Origin: Cyclaneusma minus
Taxonomy: Eukaryota > Ascomycota > Leotiomycetes > Marthamycetales > Marthamycetaceae
NCBI GenBank assembly: GCA_037179335.1
Contig: JAKZHN010000010.1
Coordinates: forward strand, 193,870-257,869
Length of the DNA: 64,000 nt
Reading direction: 5' to 3'
The notes under the pieces are model-generated. The model made no database searches. It saw nothing but the letters and a program-made list of their open reading frames with translations, and was not told where the DNA came from. Positions 46,962 to 58,800 of this stretch are shown piece by piece (position 1 is the first letter of the stretch; every line of letters begins with the position of its first letter). The position numbers were made by a program, and so were the translations under genes.

Positions 46962-49004
46962 CTACGTCGAAAACGAATGCCCAATGGCATCATCGGTCCA
47001 GAACCTCCTGCCCTCCTTATCCACCTCCACCTTTGGCAAGACCACGATACTCACTTCTGCCACAATCTGCGAAAAGCCCGGCAGGCTCTTCCTCTCCTCC
47101 AAAAACCCGTGGCCCGCCAGACTGCGATTTGCCGCAAACCTGAGCAAGAAATCCGCCACCGTACAGTTGGAGGAATTCAAGAAGCATCCCGGACCCTGCG
47201 ATTGGCGCAGGGCTTTGGGTGTGAGCGCTTCGGGGTGGATTTTGAGGAAAGAGCTGACAGAGGAGAGCCAGTATTCGTGGCCGCCGGTGATTTCGTATTT
47301 GTGAACCAGCCAGCCGAAGCAGAGCATGCGGTTGAGTATGTTGGTCGGCAAGAGTATTTTGCCTGGGGTGTCGGCGGAAAAGTTCACGGTGCCGGCTTGC
47401 AGGAATTGGAAGAGGCGGGCGACGTCTTCGACGCGGGCACGGGCGTGACGGAGATGAACGAGCTTGTCCCAGGTGCCAGATTTCTTCGCTGCTTCGGCGT
47501 ACTTCTGAACGACGGGAGATTTGGAGGCCATGAGCGCAAGGGGGAAGGTCAGGTTGACATTGTTTTGCTCGCAGGAGAAGATGATGCGTGGGTCGTCATA
47601 GCCGAAATTCCTCAAGAACTCTGCAGCACTCAGATCACCTCCTTCGCCGGCATTCAGTGTTCGTTGCCTTTTGTTTGAGAAGCCATTCGCTTCTGAAGCA
47701 GCGGGCAGTCCGTCATGCATCGGTGATGTTTCTGACGCCGAATCATGAGATCGCTTTAGACCACGTTTGAGGGATGAGCTCGCTCCAGATGCCGAAGCGC
47801 CCATCTCGTCTCTGTCTGCTGAAGCTTCCGTCCGCTTGATAGCAGCCAAGTCGTCCCTAGTTTGCGCAGTAGCGGTAAGCATGTCGATATCCGAAGAGCC
47901 ATGCGGCGTGCCGTTAGCTTGGGAGAGTGTAGCTGACAGTGTAGGGCCGACTGCTGGAGGGGAAACGGACGCCCTAGGGGTTTCCAGCTCAGGCTCGCTG
48001 GCAGAGAAGTCAGGTGTCCCAGCTCTACCCATTGACTGCTCTCTGTTGTCATCAGGTGCGGAATAGTCATTCGTCGTTGGGAAATCAATTGGCGCGGCTT
48101 CTTTGGATTCGAATTCGCGAAGCGCATCTAAAACACGCGGATAGATCCTCTTCCAATCGAGCATGACCTCGCCAGTCTCTGGTGAAGGCAAGCCGGGGAA
48201 GTCCCATTCAACAGAAAGCGCAACGAGAAAATCTTTCCCAAAGCTGTGGACATTGATGCCACTCTGCACGAGAGTCAAGAGCTTGCTCATCTCACTGTCT
48301 GGCCGCTTGTCCACCAGTCTTCTGATCTTGGTGGCAAGGTCGTCTTTCAGTTTCTCGAGCGAATGATTATGGTATTGAGTAATTCTCCTGGTACCGGTGG
48401 GTTCTTTAAGAGGTTTCAGACCTTGCTGGTGGCGGAAAAGCCTCGTCATAAGCTCGTCCTTGCACCCCTTCTTCGACAAACCAGCATTACCCAGCAGCCT
48501 GTGCATCTCAATGTTGTAGAGATTGAAGAGATTCGAAGGCACAAAAGGTGTTGCTGACGAGGCTGGTGGGGAGTTTCGAACGGCTACCATAGCTGAAGAC
48601 GGTGCTCCACGCGGAGTGGCCATGTTTGCAATTGATGAAGGAATAGACAGCATCAGGTTGCCCAATGGATGATACCAGACTCTAGCGCCGGTCATGCGAG
48701 AGCGTCGAGGCCGGCGTGTCTGATGTGAAGTCTCCTCAGCTTCGGCGGCTTCTTCAGCTCCTTCAGCTCCTTCACGGGTCTGGGTTTGCGCGGGGTCCGT
48801 TCGGACTTTTCCGAGTGCGTATTGGACGCCTGGTACACCGAGATTCGTAAGTTCCCCAATCTGGGCAAACGTAAGGCCAACTTCGGTGCGAAGGCGGAAG
48901 ACGTATTCACAAAGCTCCTTGCTGATAGGATCTCTCTTCTTTCGTGAGGGAGGCGTGAAGTCTTGTAGTGATTTTGGGAGCGAAGATCTTTCGTAGCGAA
49001 CCAT
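46962..49004 (-). CDS. uncharacterised protein with N-terminal helix-turn-helix and C-terminal BTB-like domain
   Basis: An intronless 680-residue protein I do not recognise as a named family. Residues about 22-70 (SRKKRDPISKELCEYVFRL, then TFAQIGELTNLGVPGVQYAL) look like a helix-turn-helix of the homeodomain-like/transposase type. The middle part has a stretch resembling a short SAP-like segment (MHRLLGNAGLSKKGCKDELMTRLF), then a Ser/Pro/Glu-rich disordered region with a basic nuclear-localisation-like patch (LKRGLKRSHDS, NKRQRTL). Residues about 445-580 (DPRIIFSCEQNNVNLTFPLALMASKSPVVQKYAE, ending LFQFLQAGTVNF) resemble a BTB fold. This suggests a nuclear regulator; that is inference. The large uninterrupted frame and even composition make it a real gene. 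Confidence 0.8.
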   Translation of the reverse strand: MVRYERSSLPKSLQDFTPPSRKKRDPISKELCEYVFRLRTEVGLTFAQIGELTNLGVPGVQYALGKVRTDPAQTQTREGAEGAEEAAEAEETSHQTRRPRRSRMTGARVWYHPLGNLMLSIPSSIANMATPRGAPSSAMVAVRNSPPASSATPFVPSNLFNLYNIEMHRLLGNAGLSKKGCKDELMTRLFRHQQGLKPLKEPTGTRRITQYHNHSLEKLKDDLATKIRRLVDKRPDSEMSKLLTLVQSGINVHSFGKDFLVALSVEWDFPGLPSPETGEVMLDWKRIYPRVLDALREFESKEAAPIDFPTTNDYSAPDDNREQSMGRAGTPDFSASEPELETPRASVSPPAVGPTLSATLSQANGTPHGSSDIDMLTATAQTRDDLAAIKRTEASADRDEMGASASGASSSLKRGLKRSHDSASETSPMHDGLPAASEANGFSNKRQRTLNAGEGGDLSAAEFLRNFGYDDPRIIFSCEQNNVNLTFPLALMASKSPVVQKYAEAAKKSGTWDKLVHLRHARARVEDVARLFQFLQAGTVNFSADTPGKILLPTNILNRMLCFGWLVHKYEITGGHEYWLSSVSSFLKIHPEALTPKALRQSQGPGCFLNSSNCTVADFLLRFAANRSLAGHGFLEERKSLPGFSQIVAEVSIVVLPKVEVDKEGRRFWTDDAIGHSFST

Positions 49005-50107
49005 CGAGACCTTGTCGGGCAGAACGCAGGCTGCCGGTGAAAAGAACAGTCCCTTCCCCCTCCCAGTTCAACTCAAATTTAAGCTGTGGCCGGCGGCGTG
49101 CATAATCGGAAGGGCAACCGCGTTTTTGAAAGCTCAAGGTGGTGTCGTTGCACTTCGCAGTAGTTGTGCTTTCACATATGTTCCGTTTGGAGTTGGCGCG
49201 TACAGGTACGCGATGGATTTAAGCTCCAGGCTATGCCCGCCAATCCCTGCTCGCGTCGCCCACTTAACGCGAGACGCGTTACCAAGTTGAACACCCTCAT
49301 GTATTTTGTTCGCTTATCTAAGGGCAGGATGGCTTCTACGTTGAGCAGTTTCCCCAATACTTGACTCCAGTCGAAGTCCATTTGGTTAGCTCATTTGTAA
49401 CGGCGAGGCACTTAGGAGTCTGAATCACCGAGGTCTCTGCTATTGCTCTGGAATCACCAACAGCCATCAAAATGATCGCACTTATTATGGTTACCCATGC
49501 CTGAAAACAGTCGAATAAGAATACCACCCTCGTCGGCGCAGCGTCAAGTGCCACAAGACATGCTGTCGAAGCGCAGAAGCTCTACCCATCGTTTAAACCA
49601 TCGGGACCTAAAAGCCCCATACGAAGCTATTGCTAGCCAATCGACCTCCCATTTTCCAAGTGCTCTTGCCAGCTTCTATCTTCATCAACATCAATATAAC
49701 AAAGTCTCCCTTCCCCTCCGCTTTTTCGAAATCGTTAAAGTAGTGTCGTGAAGTCATGCCCAGCGGCGAAAATGCTCGCAGGAGAGAAAGCCAGCCCAAA
49801 ATTGCGGAAAACGAAAGGTGCAGACTAAGCCGAGAGGCCGCAGGGTTCTTGGGTCATTCGTCATTATTGAGAGGACAGTCATTAATTCGTAGATCATGTC
49901 GTCTCGAGGTCGCTCAGCCAAGGCAGAGCCAGCCAAGTCCTCGGTATTTTCTGGATTTTGTTGTTTTGTCGTTCAAGGTCATGATGCGTGAGCATATGTG
50001 GTGTAAGATATGGCGTAACCGTCTTCCGTCTCAACCCTTCCCCCTATCCCCTCACTCGCTACCGGCTGCAAGGGCCAGATGGCTAAACATAGACATCCAC
50101 TCAGCGT
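49005..50107. other. intergenic region, 1.1 kb
   Basis: Promoter of the HTH/BTB gene and 3' side of the next minus-strand gene. No gene is seen. Confidence 0.4.
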
Positions 50108-50819
50108 CTAGTTGGGCGAGGTACCAGAACTGTAACTTGACACAGAGCTGTCGCTGCTATTTCTGCCCTCGCGTCGGCGGTGGCTGCTGCTGCTGCTATG
50201 CCCATAGCTGTGTCCGTGTCCGTATCTCCGGCTCTTGCTCTTCCTCTCTTCCGTGTCCACAGGCAGGCCTTGTATAACCCCGTTGCGCGCTAGCATCCCC
50301 CCATTCACTGAGAAGTTCCTGCAGACCATGAAGGCCCGCATAGCGGCATTCTCCTGTGCCAGGAAGTCCGATTCGTACTCGAGATCTGTCTGGTACTCGC
50401 GCCCATTGACGAGCACGAGACAGGTGTAGCCTGCGGGTGACTTGTAGATCTCGTAGGTGGGTTCTTGCCACGAGCGGCGTTGGCAAAGTCCTATTTTGGT
50501 GGTCAGTCATAGGCAATCCATGTGGGGTGACAAGTGTGATGGGGAGGTTTGGGTTGCATCTGGGGCTCAGATGGACAGAGTGGACAAAATTGGAAAACTT
50601 GGGCAGCAATCATGCAAGGGCAGCGAATTCCAGATTCTTTGTAATAGGGCTGAACTGCAGCAGCTGGTCTCGTGGCGGAGTATGTCTCCAGAGCAGATGC
50701 AAGGTCCCATGATTGACGGGAAGGATGATGACAATGACTTGAAGACGTGGAGGTCTATTAAAGCTGCAGTTGCTGAAGTACGTACCGGCCAGATAATTCA
50801 TATAGTATCCATGCCCCAT
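50108..50819 (-). CDS. small conserved-looking Ser/His/Arg-rich protein, function unknown
   Basis: Predicted 138-residue protein from exons 50819-50786 and 50490-50108 on the minus strand. It begins MGHGYYMNYLAGLCQRRSW and continues EPTYEIYKSPAGYTCLVLVNGREYQTDLEYESDFLAQENAAMRAF (described here as a folded, Tyr/Glu/Ala-rich module of about 60 residues; key parts are PTYEIY, CLVLVNGREY and QENAAMRAFMVCRNF). The module resembles a small alpha-beta dsRNA-binding-like fold: strands followed by an Ala-rich helix. The tail is Ser/His/Arg-rich with an RRREGRNSS run. The first exon is only 34 nt, and the frame is open upstream to a stop without another ATG, so an additional 5' exon cannot be excluded. 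Intron 50491-50785 is long (295 nt). Confidence 0.65.
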
Positions 50820-53800
50820 TGTGTTGGCTTGACGGTGTTCTCTGCAAGCCTCCTGTCCCAAGCAAGGGTCAATTGAGCGGATTGGTACCTCGTAGAGGTG
50901 GTCTGCGTTGTCTCTCGAAACCCGGTCAAGCAGATACTCTACGTCGACAAGGTCAATTGAGGAGTCTCTGTGGAGCACTCCGCTGGACGGCCTTCACAGA
51001 TGCAATGTCTCAAGTGCAACGTGGACGAGAGGCCCGAAAATGTAGCGTCTGGGCGAGATGGTGTTGAGAAGTTAACAGTCAAGGCTGGTCAAGTGGACAA
51101 TCTAGGGCCTATGTGCAGGAGAAGTGTGAGCCAGCAATGGCGAGACTTGTGTGATTTATCGGCGGCCCAGTCCTACACTTAGCGGCCTGCAAGGATGCTC
51201 CCAATTGCCATCGGAAAGGAAAAAAGTCGGCCGCTCAGGCAAGATAGAGAAAACACTCTCTCCTGCATGGCGTAGAGGCCTTGCGCGATGCGGCTCTTTT
51301 CAAGGTGTGCCCCGTTATGATGTGTTGGCGTGCCTCGCCGCCAGTTGATGGAGGGGAAGGGAGCTAGGCAACTCCACCACAACATGGAGGCCGCATAAGT
51401 CTGGGAGCCATCTGGGAGATAGATTACCGGTAGCAACTGGGTCCAGGGAAGGTGTATCTGCAGCGGTCGGCGTGGTAGCGAGTTATCGAATGCAACCCGC
51501 GTAATGTGGCAAAGGGCTCGACATCCAGATGCTCAGAATCGGGCGAGAAGGCTGAATTGTCTGGCTGGCAGCTCTCCAACACGGCCTTGGTGTACAGGTA
51601 CGATATGCAAATCATAAATCAGGAGAGGGGAAGACGGGCCCTGTGGTATGCTGGCCAGACACCGAGATGGGGGCAGGAGGTGGAGCGCCCTAATGCACCA
51701 CCTTCTCTTTGATCTTCGAGAAGGCCGGGCCCGTGCAGGCCAAAAACCCCCCCAAGACGCCGGGCTGGACCAGGGACAGCTTGCCTTTGTGCCGAGACCG
51801 TCGTTACCAAAATTCGGGGTGTTGGTTGCTGCGTGGCCAGAGTTAGTAGGGGAAGGCCAGAATAAGGAGAGGCAGTTGTTGGTTCGCGGGGACGCGGTGA
51901 CGCGGTGGCCGGCTGCCCCGCATCTCGTCCCAGAATGCAGAAATTGCTTGAACAAAGTAAATGTAATAATGACACGCATGGCTCGAGTAAGAAAAAAGTC
52001 CGGGGTACAGTCAAATACCGCGCAGGACGGGGGCCACCAACGATTGGAGCATGGCTTGACACGCAGAGGCAAGCCGTCGGTGAGAACGCGCGCTGCATCC
52101 ATGATCCGGCGTGGTTGGATCCTTCGAGACGAGCTATTATTGAGTGGTGAGTTACGCTCAGAAAAGGGACGGACTGCTCTTGCAGACGCGCGAAGACTGC
52201 GGGACAGGGTGGTTGGGGAGGCGGCGGAGAAAGAAGTGGTAAGAGGCACGGCTAGTCGTTGGCAAGGTTGTGGTGCGTATGCACGGATGAGTTGGCAGTG
52301 CAGTAAGACCACATGCCGTGGTAATTGAAAGAGGCATCTAACGCCGTATATCAGATTGAGCCTGGTAGATCGACTGGAATGAAAGACGCCCCGGCTTTCT
52401 CACCTTCTCCTAGGAAAAGCGGGTGGCTCTCGCGGCACAGAAAAGTGGAAGGATAGGTAAATAGCAAAGAGCGATGAAGCAGAGAAAAAAAGGGAAAAGA
52501 ATGGCTTGGAGACAGGAATTGTTGCTGAATCAGCACCGTAACTGAGGGGACACTTCAATCGCGTCAATCCTCGGACCCCGGTAGACGGATATTACGATTT
52601 TACTGTGCATGCTGTACGTCCCAAAAGATGCAGTGCAGCTTGCAAGTGGTGGACGGTGGCGTCCGCCATGACTTGCTGCACGGAGACGGCCTCGGGAATG
52701 AAGAATTGAGTTGGGTTGATTTTCGGAATACATGTATGATTAGCCGTGGTCCCGTATCTGTGCCAAGCGCTCTATTAGACTGCTGTTAAGCGGGCGACTT
52801 GTAGAGACGACAGGCGGCAGATGCAGAAGCATCGACTTTGTTCGAATGTAGCTATATGAGCAAGGCCAATCCGATTTAGAGTACTAGAGTAAGGTAGTGT
52901 CACAGTGTCACAGATCACTACTATATCCTACTTAATTCTCGCTCCTCGAACTGAATATGCAGGGTAGCACACTCAAAATAACATCCTCGAGATATCGTCA
53001 TCATCACAAGTCTCTGCAGTCTACACACCCTCTCGTCAACTATCAAATCATCAGCACTCGCCCGCTCCATGCTTCCGGATCATCTGGACGGGGCAAGGGA
53101 AGGCCGGAAACGTTAAATCTTCACGTTATCTCCAGATGCTGCAGTCTCAGTACATGTATGCAGCCAGGAAACTAGCATTCATGCTGTAACATTCTCGAAG
53201 GCGATGCGGTGAGAGAATGACCGCGGCCAATCACACCTCTAGGTCCTGCAGCTTGACATTGGGATACCCGTCAGAACGAAGAACACTCGTAAAAGGATCA
53301 CTCGTGTGGGGGGAAGGAAGGGCTCGTGGCAGCCACACCAGAGATGACCGGCACGAGAATTGCCTCTGGTCGGGTCATTGCATCGCTCAGCATGGACAAC
53401 AGACGATAGCCGTGTTACAAATACCTGGAGAACGTGATGTGTAGCTATTTCGGAGTGCCGGTTTCACGCCGAGTATATGACAAACTTCAGTCATAGGCTA
53501 CTCGCTGCCGACGCTTCGAAAAAGAGCAAGATAGACTTCAGTTCCTCAACGCTCTTGCATGCATCTCGTCACATCTTCAGGGACATCTCGAAAAGAAAGG
53601 GCAACTTAGTTTTCTCCAGGATCTTCAACTAGGCACGTACTAGCAATGTTCACCGTGCCATGATGCTAAAAATCAGCCGCGCGCTTGCTTCAGTGCGACT
53701 GTTTCATTCGCTTTGGAGAGAATACCCGGTTGAGTTCGGTCACACTTATCCAAGACATCTGATCTGAGACATCCAAGAGCTTGCACGTCGATCTTGTTCG

Positions 53801-54051
53801 ACATGGAACCAGAACGCCGGATCCCATGCTATTTCGAGGCGTCTAACGCCAAACGCCAACTACACGCAGTAGTACAGAGGGCATCCAAATGTATCACGTC
53901 TGTAGTGCTGTGAAGACAATCCAGTGATTTGGTGATAACCTGTCTGCTCCTCTCTTGTCTCCAATGCCATCGTCCGAGTACCCAAGTTCCCGGCCGACAA
54001 AGATCATTGAACCAGTCTGGTGGACCTCAGAGATGTCAATAGACTACCAGC
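50820..54051. other. intergenic region, 3.2 kb
   Basis: No recognisable gene. Two long ORFs on opposite strands (51533-52312 minus, 51648-52328 plus) overlap almost fully and show no motif. TACATGTA palindromes occur at 52729-52736 and 53151-53158. Confidence 0.45.
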
Positions 54052-55892
54052 TCAAAGTGGCCTGCCCTGGAAGTAAGTTCGCATCGCTTCTGCCTTGTCC
54101 TTTGGAACCACGAAAACGGGATGGACTGCATTGACCCTATCGTCTTCGTCGAAAATCTGGTTCTCCCGGTGCTTCTCTGAGGTCCAGTAAAACGGAGACC
54201 CTAGGTTAATCTGGGATTGCGAAAATGCAAGTTGATCAAAATTCCACTTGTGCTGGGCACTGCTGAGCCCCGCAAGGACGTAGTTGGTATGATACGCATC
54301 CGGTTGTCTACAAATGTCAGCCGAAGAAGCCAAGATGAAGCAAAAACACAGAGTTGCCTGAGTTGGTGAAGACATAAGAAGACTCACTTTCCAGGCTTGT
54401 CGCGAAGACCGCCTCGTTTCTCATCTTGACAGGCACAGAGAATGTACCGTATCAAGGCTTCGCGGCTAAACAAGCCGTCTGCTGAAGGGGTGTCCAAGTC
54501 CATCATATCTGTACCTTCCGTCTTAATATTCCGATATCGTTCATCCAGATATGGCTGAAGAAGTGGCCAGCATGCGCCGACCCAATGAGCATAGCAGCCA
54601 TCAACGAGCTTGTTCGTGCGCCCAGAAAAGCCACCCTCTGGCGCGTTCTGTCGCGCAGAAAGCCACGACATCAAAAGTGGCACATTGAGGTATCTGGACA
54701 GAAACAGGTCAGTAAACTGCTATATATTACTGGGGATCATGTACCCACTTTGTGATCGTCACCTGAGGGTCACCGAGGATGGCAAGGCAGGCTAAAGCGC
54801 AGAAAGCATACGCGCCATGTGCCTCGGTATCAGGGCACGCGGAAATCCCGCCTTCATAAGTCTGACCTGATGGTTGTTAGCTTCTTCATATCTGGTCCAA
54901 CAGCGGCAGCATCGCTCACATCTAGAGACCCACTCCCCAAGTCCCGAGAGGAAGGTGTCACATCCTTGTGCCCTGGCAGGAGAATCGGCAGGGAGCTCGA
55001 GGGGAAGATCCAAGAGACAAATTACGGTCATAGCACAGTATGCTCCCCTGTCAAGCAACTCAGCATGGGACACTTCAGTATCATACGAAAGCACGTACCG
55101 AATGTCCTCTTCGCCTCCCACCGACACCTGAAATCCCCCATCTGGTTGTTTCAATGCTCCTAGCCATTCCCACATAGCCTTTCGATCGATCACCTCGAAT
55201 GCTTCCTCTCCTCCAACAACGGCCAGAGCAAGAGTCACGGCATAAGTGGTAGCAATATGGGACATATGCCCGTGTCCACCAGCATAGCCTCCGGTAGAAT
55301 TCTGCATGTTCCGCACACTTGAAAGCAGACGCGGACGAAATGACGAGACGTCATAGCCCAGAGTGCTCATAGCATTGAAGCACCAGTAGTAGAACCAAGG
55401 GCGAGCAGCATCAGCAGCCGCATAAGGTGCTGGCAGCGTTTCTAGAGGAGTGTGAAGGAACTTGAAATGTCGTGCACGGTCTAGCTTAGGGACTCCATAA
55501 GGATTGCATTGCTCTCCGTTCTCCTCACCAGACATGAAGGGAAGGATGCTTTGGACGACATCATCTTGATCGATTGAAGTTTCAGTCTGGAGGCCACCTC
55601 GGATAGCAGGTAAAGTGGTGAACAACTCGGGGATAGTGAAAGGTGAGGTAGTTGCGGCCATCTTGAAGGCGAAATTTGAATCTTTACTTCCAGGTATGCC
55701 GGTAGGTCTCGCGCCCTTCCCGCCGGTCGGTCTCAGTCTCTCAGGTCTCCTAGAGTTCTGAGGAGGTGTTTTGGTCCTGTCTTGCAGCGTCCAGGCTTCT
55801 GCGGAGCTTTCAGCAGTTCCTGTGGTCTCGACACTTCTGTGTGGGAAGCGGACTTTATGAGAGGGTTTTCTGCCTTTGACGAAGAATGTCAT
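54052..55892 (-). CDS. RAM1: protein farnesyltransferase beta subunit
   Basis: The catalytic beta subunit of CAAX farnesyltransferase, which adds farnesyl to Cys of Ras, a-factor-type pheromone and related proteins in the cytosol. A 533-residue model with exons 55892-55099, 55047-54920, 54866-54749, 54693-54388 and 54307-54052 (minus strand). The alpha-alpha barrel repeats show the QNSTGGYAGGHGHMSHIATTYA, QPDGGFQVSVGGEEDIRGAYCAM, CQTYEGGISACPDTEAHGAYAFCAL, GGFSGRTNKLVDGCYAHWVGACWP and AYHTNYVLAGLS blocks. Zinc ligands are the Asp and Cys of DGCY and the His of AYHTNY. The first 78 residues are basic, Ser/Arg/Pro-rich and unlike the family; Met79 (MAATTSPF, good context, 55658) is an alternative start. 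Intron 1 (55048-55098, 51 nt) has no in-frame stop. Confidence 0.93.
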
Positions 55893-58800
55893 GGCATCGG
55901 TTCGTTGTTGCGTCTTGCTATTGTTCTGCGAACAATCCTGAAGTCATCCACAACTTCCGAAACTTAGCCGAGCTTTCAACTTTTTGCTTGGCATTCCAGA
56001 TCACGTGACGGCACTTCTGGCCTCGACCACATCTGCTTCCGGTTTCGACTTTGCAGACCCCCCGAGAGTCGACGTGAAATTTCTCGCCTCTGAGAGCTTC
56101 CCGCTCTAAGACCTCACTCCGATCACCACGGTACAGGTCTTGCTACCGCTGAAACGATTTTCCTCGGCCATCAATCTGGGGTAACGCCTCGAATATGAAG
56201 GATCGCAGACGTGGCATGACATATGGGCAATGGCGCCACGGTCATCAGCTCGCTCAGCCCGATACCACGTTACTCAAGTCGAACATGACATTGATGGCAG
56301 ACAGCTCTGCAGACTGCCGAGTTCGGTCGCCCTACCTTATCTGAGACGAATATATCAGCAAGGGCTCAGATTGAAGCCTCAGATGTTGGGTATTCCCAGC
56401 CACGAGCTCACCCGCACGGCATGGAATCCTCGACCCGGCTTCCGTGCTGTCTTCCAGGACGATTTGGAATCATCTCTTGCATCAGTCCGTTGCTTCGCTG
56501 TCGGACTGTGCATACGGTGACACAAGCGATCTTCCCTCATTTCGCCATCCTTCGCAAGATGAGGAAAAGATTCCCCAGAGCGCGACCCGGACTTCAGGTG
56601 CCGGCGGTAGTCCACGCGGAATTGCAGCGCTGCCGTTGAAGTAGTCCTCATGGCCCTCCTGACTCCTCATGGCTCGCTAGGCTCATGGCCGGGTCGTCGT
56701 GGCATTTGACATGCAGCTGCTCTGGCCGTTGCATAAATTGGCAATCCCCGGACACCACCAAAATGCCTCAACGGACACCACAGCCTGATTGACCCTATCG
56801 ACTACACCAGAATTAATCTGAGGAAATGCGGACAGGGTGATGCTCGGGAATAAGACAAGATTTAATCCCAGGATCAAGGCCAGTTTCCAAGACAATTCAA
56901 ATATGTAATAGTAATTCGGAGCAACAGGGGATAAAGAACAACAATAGGTAATTCAAATAGCAGTCTGAACTGATACCGCGGTGCGGTAACAGCTCCTCCA
57001 GGGTCGGCCGGGGGTCATAACGCCATCACTCCAATTGCTGATCAGCACGAATCCGAGGATCAACCCACATCTCTCCAGATCAGACCCGCCCGCCGTACTT
57101 TTTATATTTCCTTGCACGCTAAAAAGTTCGAAACGGATATAACATGTTTGAATATGCGAAATTCCCGTAATTTAGGCTATTCACGCACCTCTCTTGCGCG
57201 CGCACCCTGCCGCATCTTTTCCAGTCCTCGCACGGTATCAAATCTTGCCGTGCCCCCGCAGCAGCGGATCGGGGCGATACGATCAAGATCTTGGCTCTGA
57301 CAACAAAAACAAGTCAACAACAACAACATTGAACCGGAGAGTGACGAGGGCCAATGCTATTGCTGCCGCGCCTCAACACGAAGCAGTCTGGTGCTGGCAG
57401 CGGCCATGTACTGCACGACGGCGGTACCTTGCTTCTGTGACACCAGCAGAAGCGTCACGCCAGGCTGGCCGTTCTGGTGCTTCTCTTACAGGAGTCGTCT
57501 GCGGGGAATCGGACTTGCTTCTCGATATAGGAAGCCGAAGAAACGCCTGGAAAACTCGGACACCTGGCAAACTGCACAGCCGACGAGCTATGTCGTCTGC
57601 GATGCCACGCATCGAGCCATGACCCTCGGCCCCACGTGGAGTGGAGTGGGATTCTCAGGGGTCTTCTGAGAGGGGTAGTTGGGGTGCTTTGAACGATCCG
57701 CAAGATCGTCCGGCGGGGCATTTCAATAATGCTGCTCCTCGATCTGCTTCCATCTCTGATGGCGTTGACGGCGCCCGACTAGCTGATCAGCGTGATCCGG
57801 CCGGAAGACTTTGTGATGATCTAGAGCACGAGAGGTCCCGGTTCTATCTCTAGCCTCTACTAGTAGAACGAAGGGTCTTTGGGCTAGGTAGCTTCACATT
57901 TATTTATGACGGGAGCAGCCGTGCTTATGGATGGGTAACAACTCCGACCTTGAGAGTTGAGGCACGAGGCTGTGTGGTCTCAGATGCTGGCACTCAGCGC
58001 ATCGTTGCGAATACAGTGGAATACATGTACAGAGTCGCCATGCTACTGCACGCCGAGTTCAGGGAAACAGGGAAAATGGATGCTGTTTGTCTGAGATAGA
58101 CGCCATTGCCGTTATTATCATTTCCACCAAAAGATCCGTGCCCGATAGACTTCGACAATGAGCCTCGAGGATCAAGCTCCGTTTGCTGTCTCTACATGTA
58201 CTTGACCTAGCTCGAAGCTGATCGGCGCACGGTTGGAGAATTGAGGGGAAGCGCGAGAACTGGTGGTCCGCTGTCGCAGCCCGCAATGATGTGCCCTGGA
58301 GCCTGAACTCTCCTCTTCATGTCGCCATCGTCGCCTTGACGCCGTAGGTGTGGATTCGCCATGATTCTTCACGTGCGCAGGTGAGGCGTGCTTCCCTTTT
58401 CTTGTCTTCTGGGCGCGTTGACCGTTTTTCGAGTCGTCTCCTTGACTTCTATGTCGTTTGACCTTCTCTGTTATTTCTGTTGCCAGCTTCTCTCTTGTTC
58501 AACGGGGCTCCCTCTTCGTGCCACGCCAACGGCCTCGTCAGATGTTCCCGTGCCGTAGCCGTCATGGCCTGCTCCTATCACACGTCGCGATGATCTCCAG
58601 GCCGATTTCATATTTGGGAATACATGTATTTGGCCAAGGAGGACGGGTGTCTTAATCGGGACAAGGCAGAGACGCACTACTGATTACCCGCATAGCACCC
58701 ATGCGCGCGATCGGCCGCCCTCAGCCAATTGGCATGCTGGTGCCAAGGGGGGCAGTCTAGAGGGATTTGCTCATCTGGGGCACGGCTGGGGGCTGGGGTG

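Noticed and set aside
51533..52328. Long ORFs on both strands covering the same 0.8 kb
   Set aside because: They overlap almost fully on opposite strands and neither shows a motif or splice structure; at most one could be real and nothing favours either.
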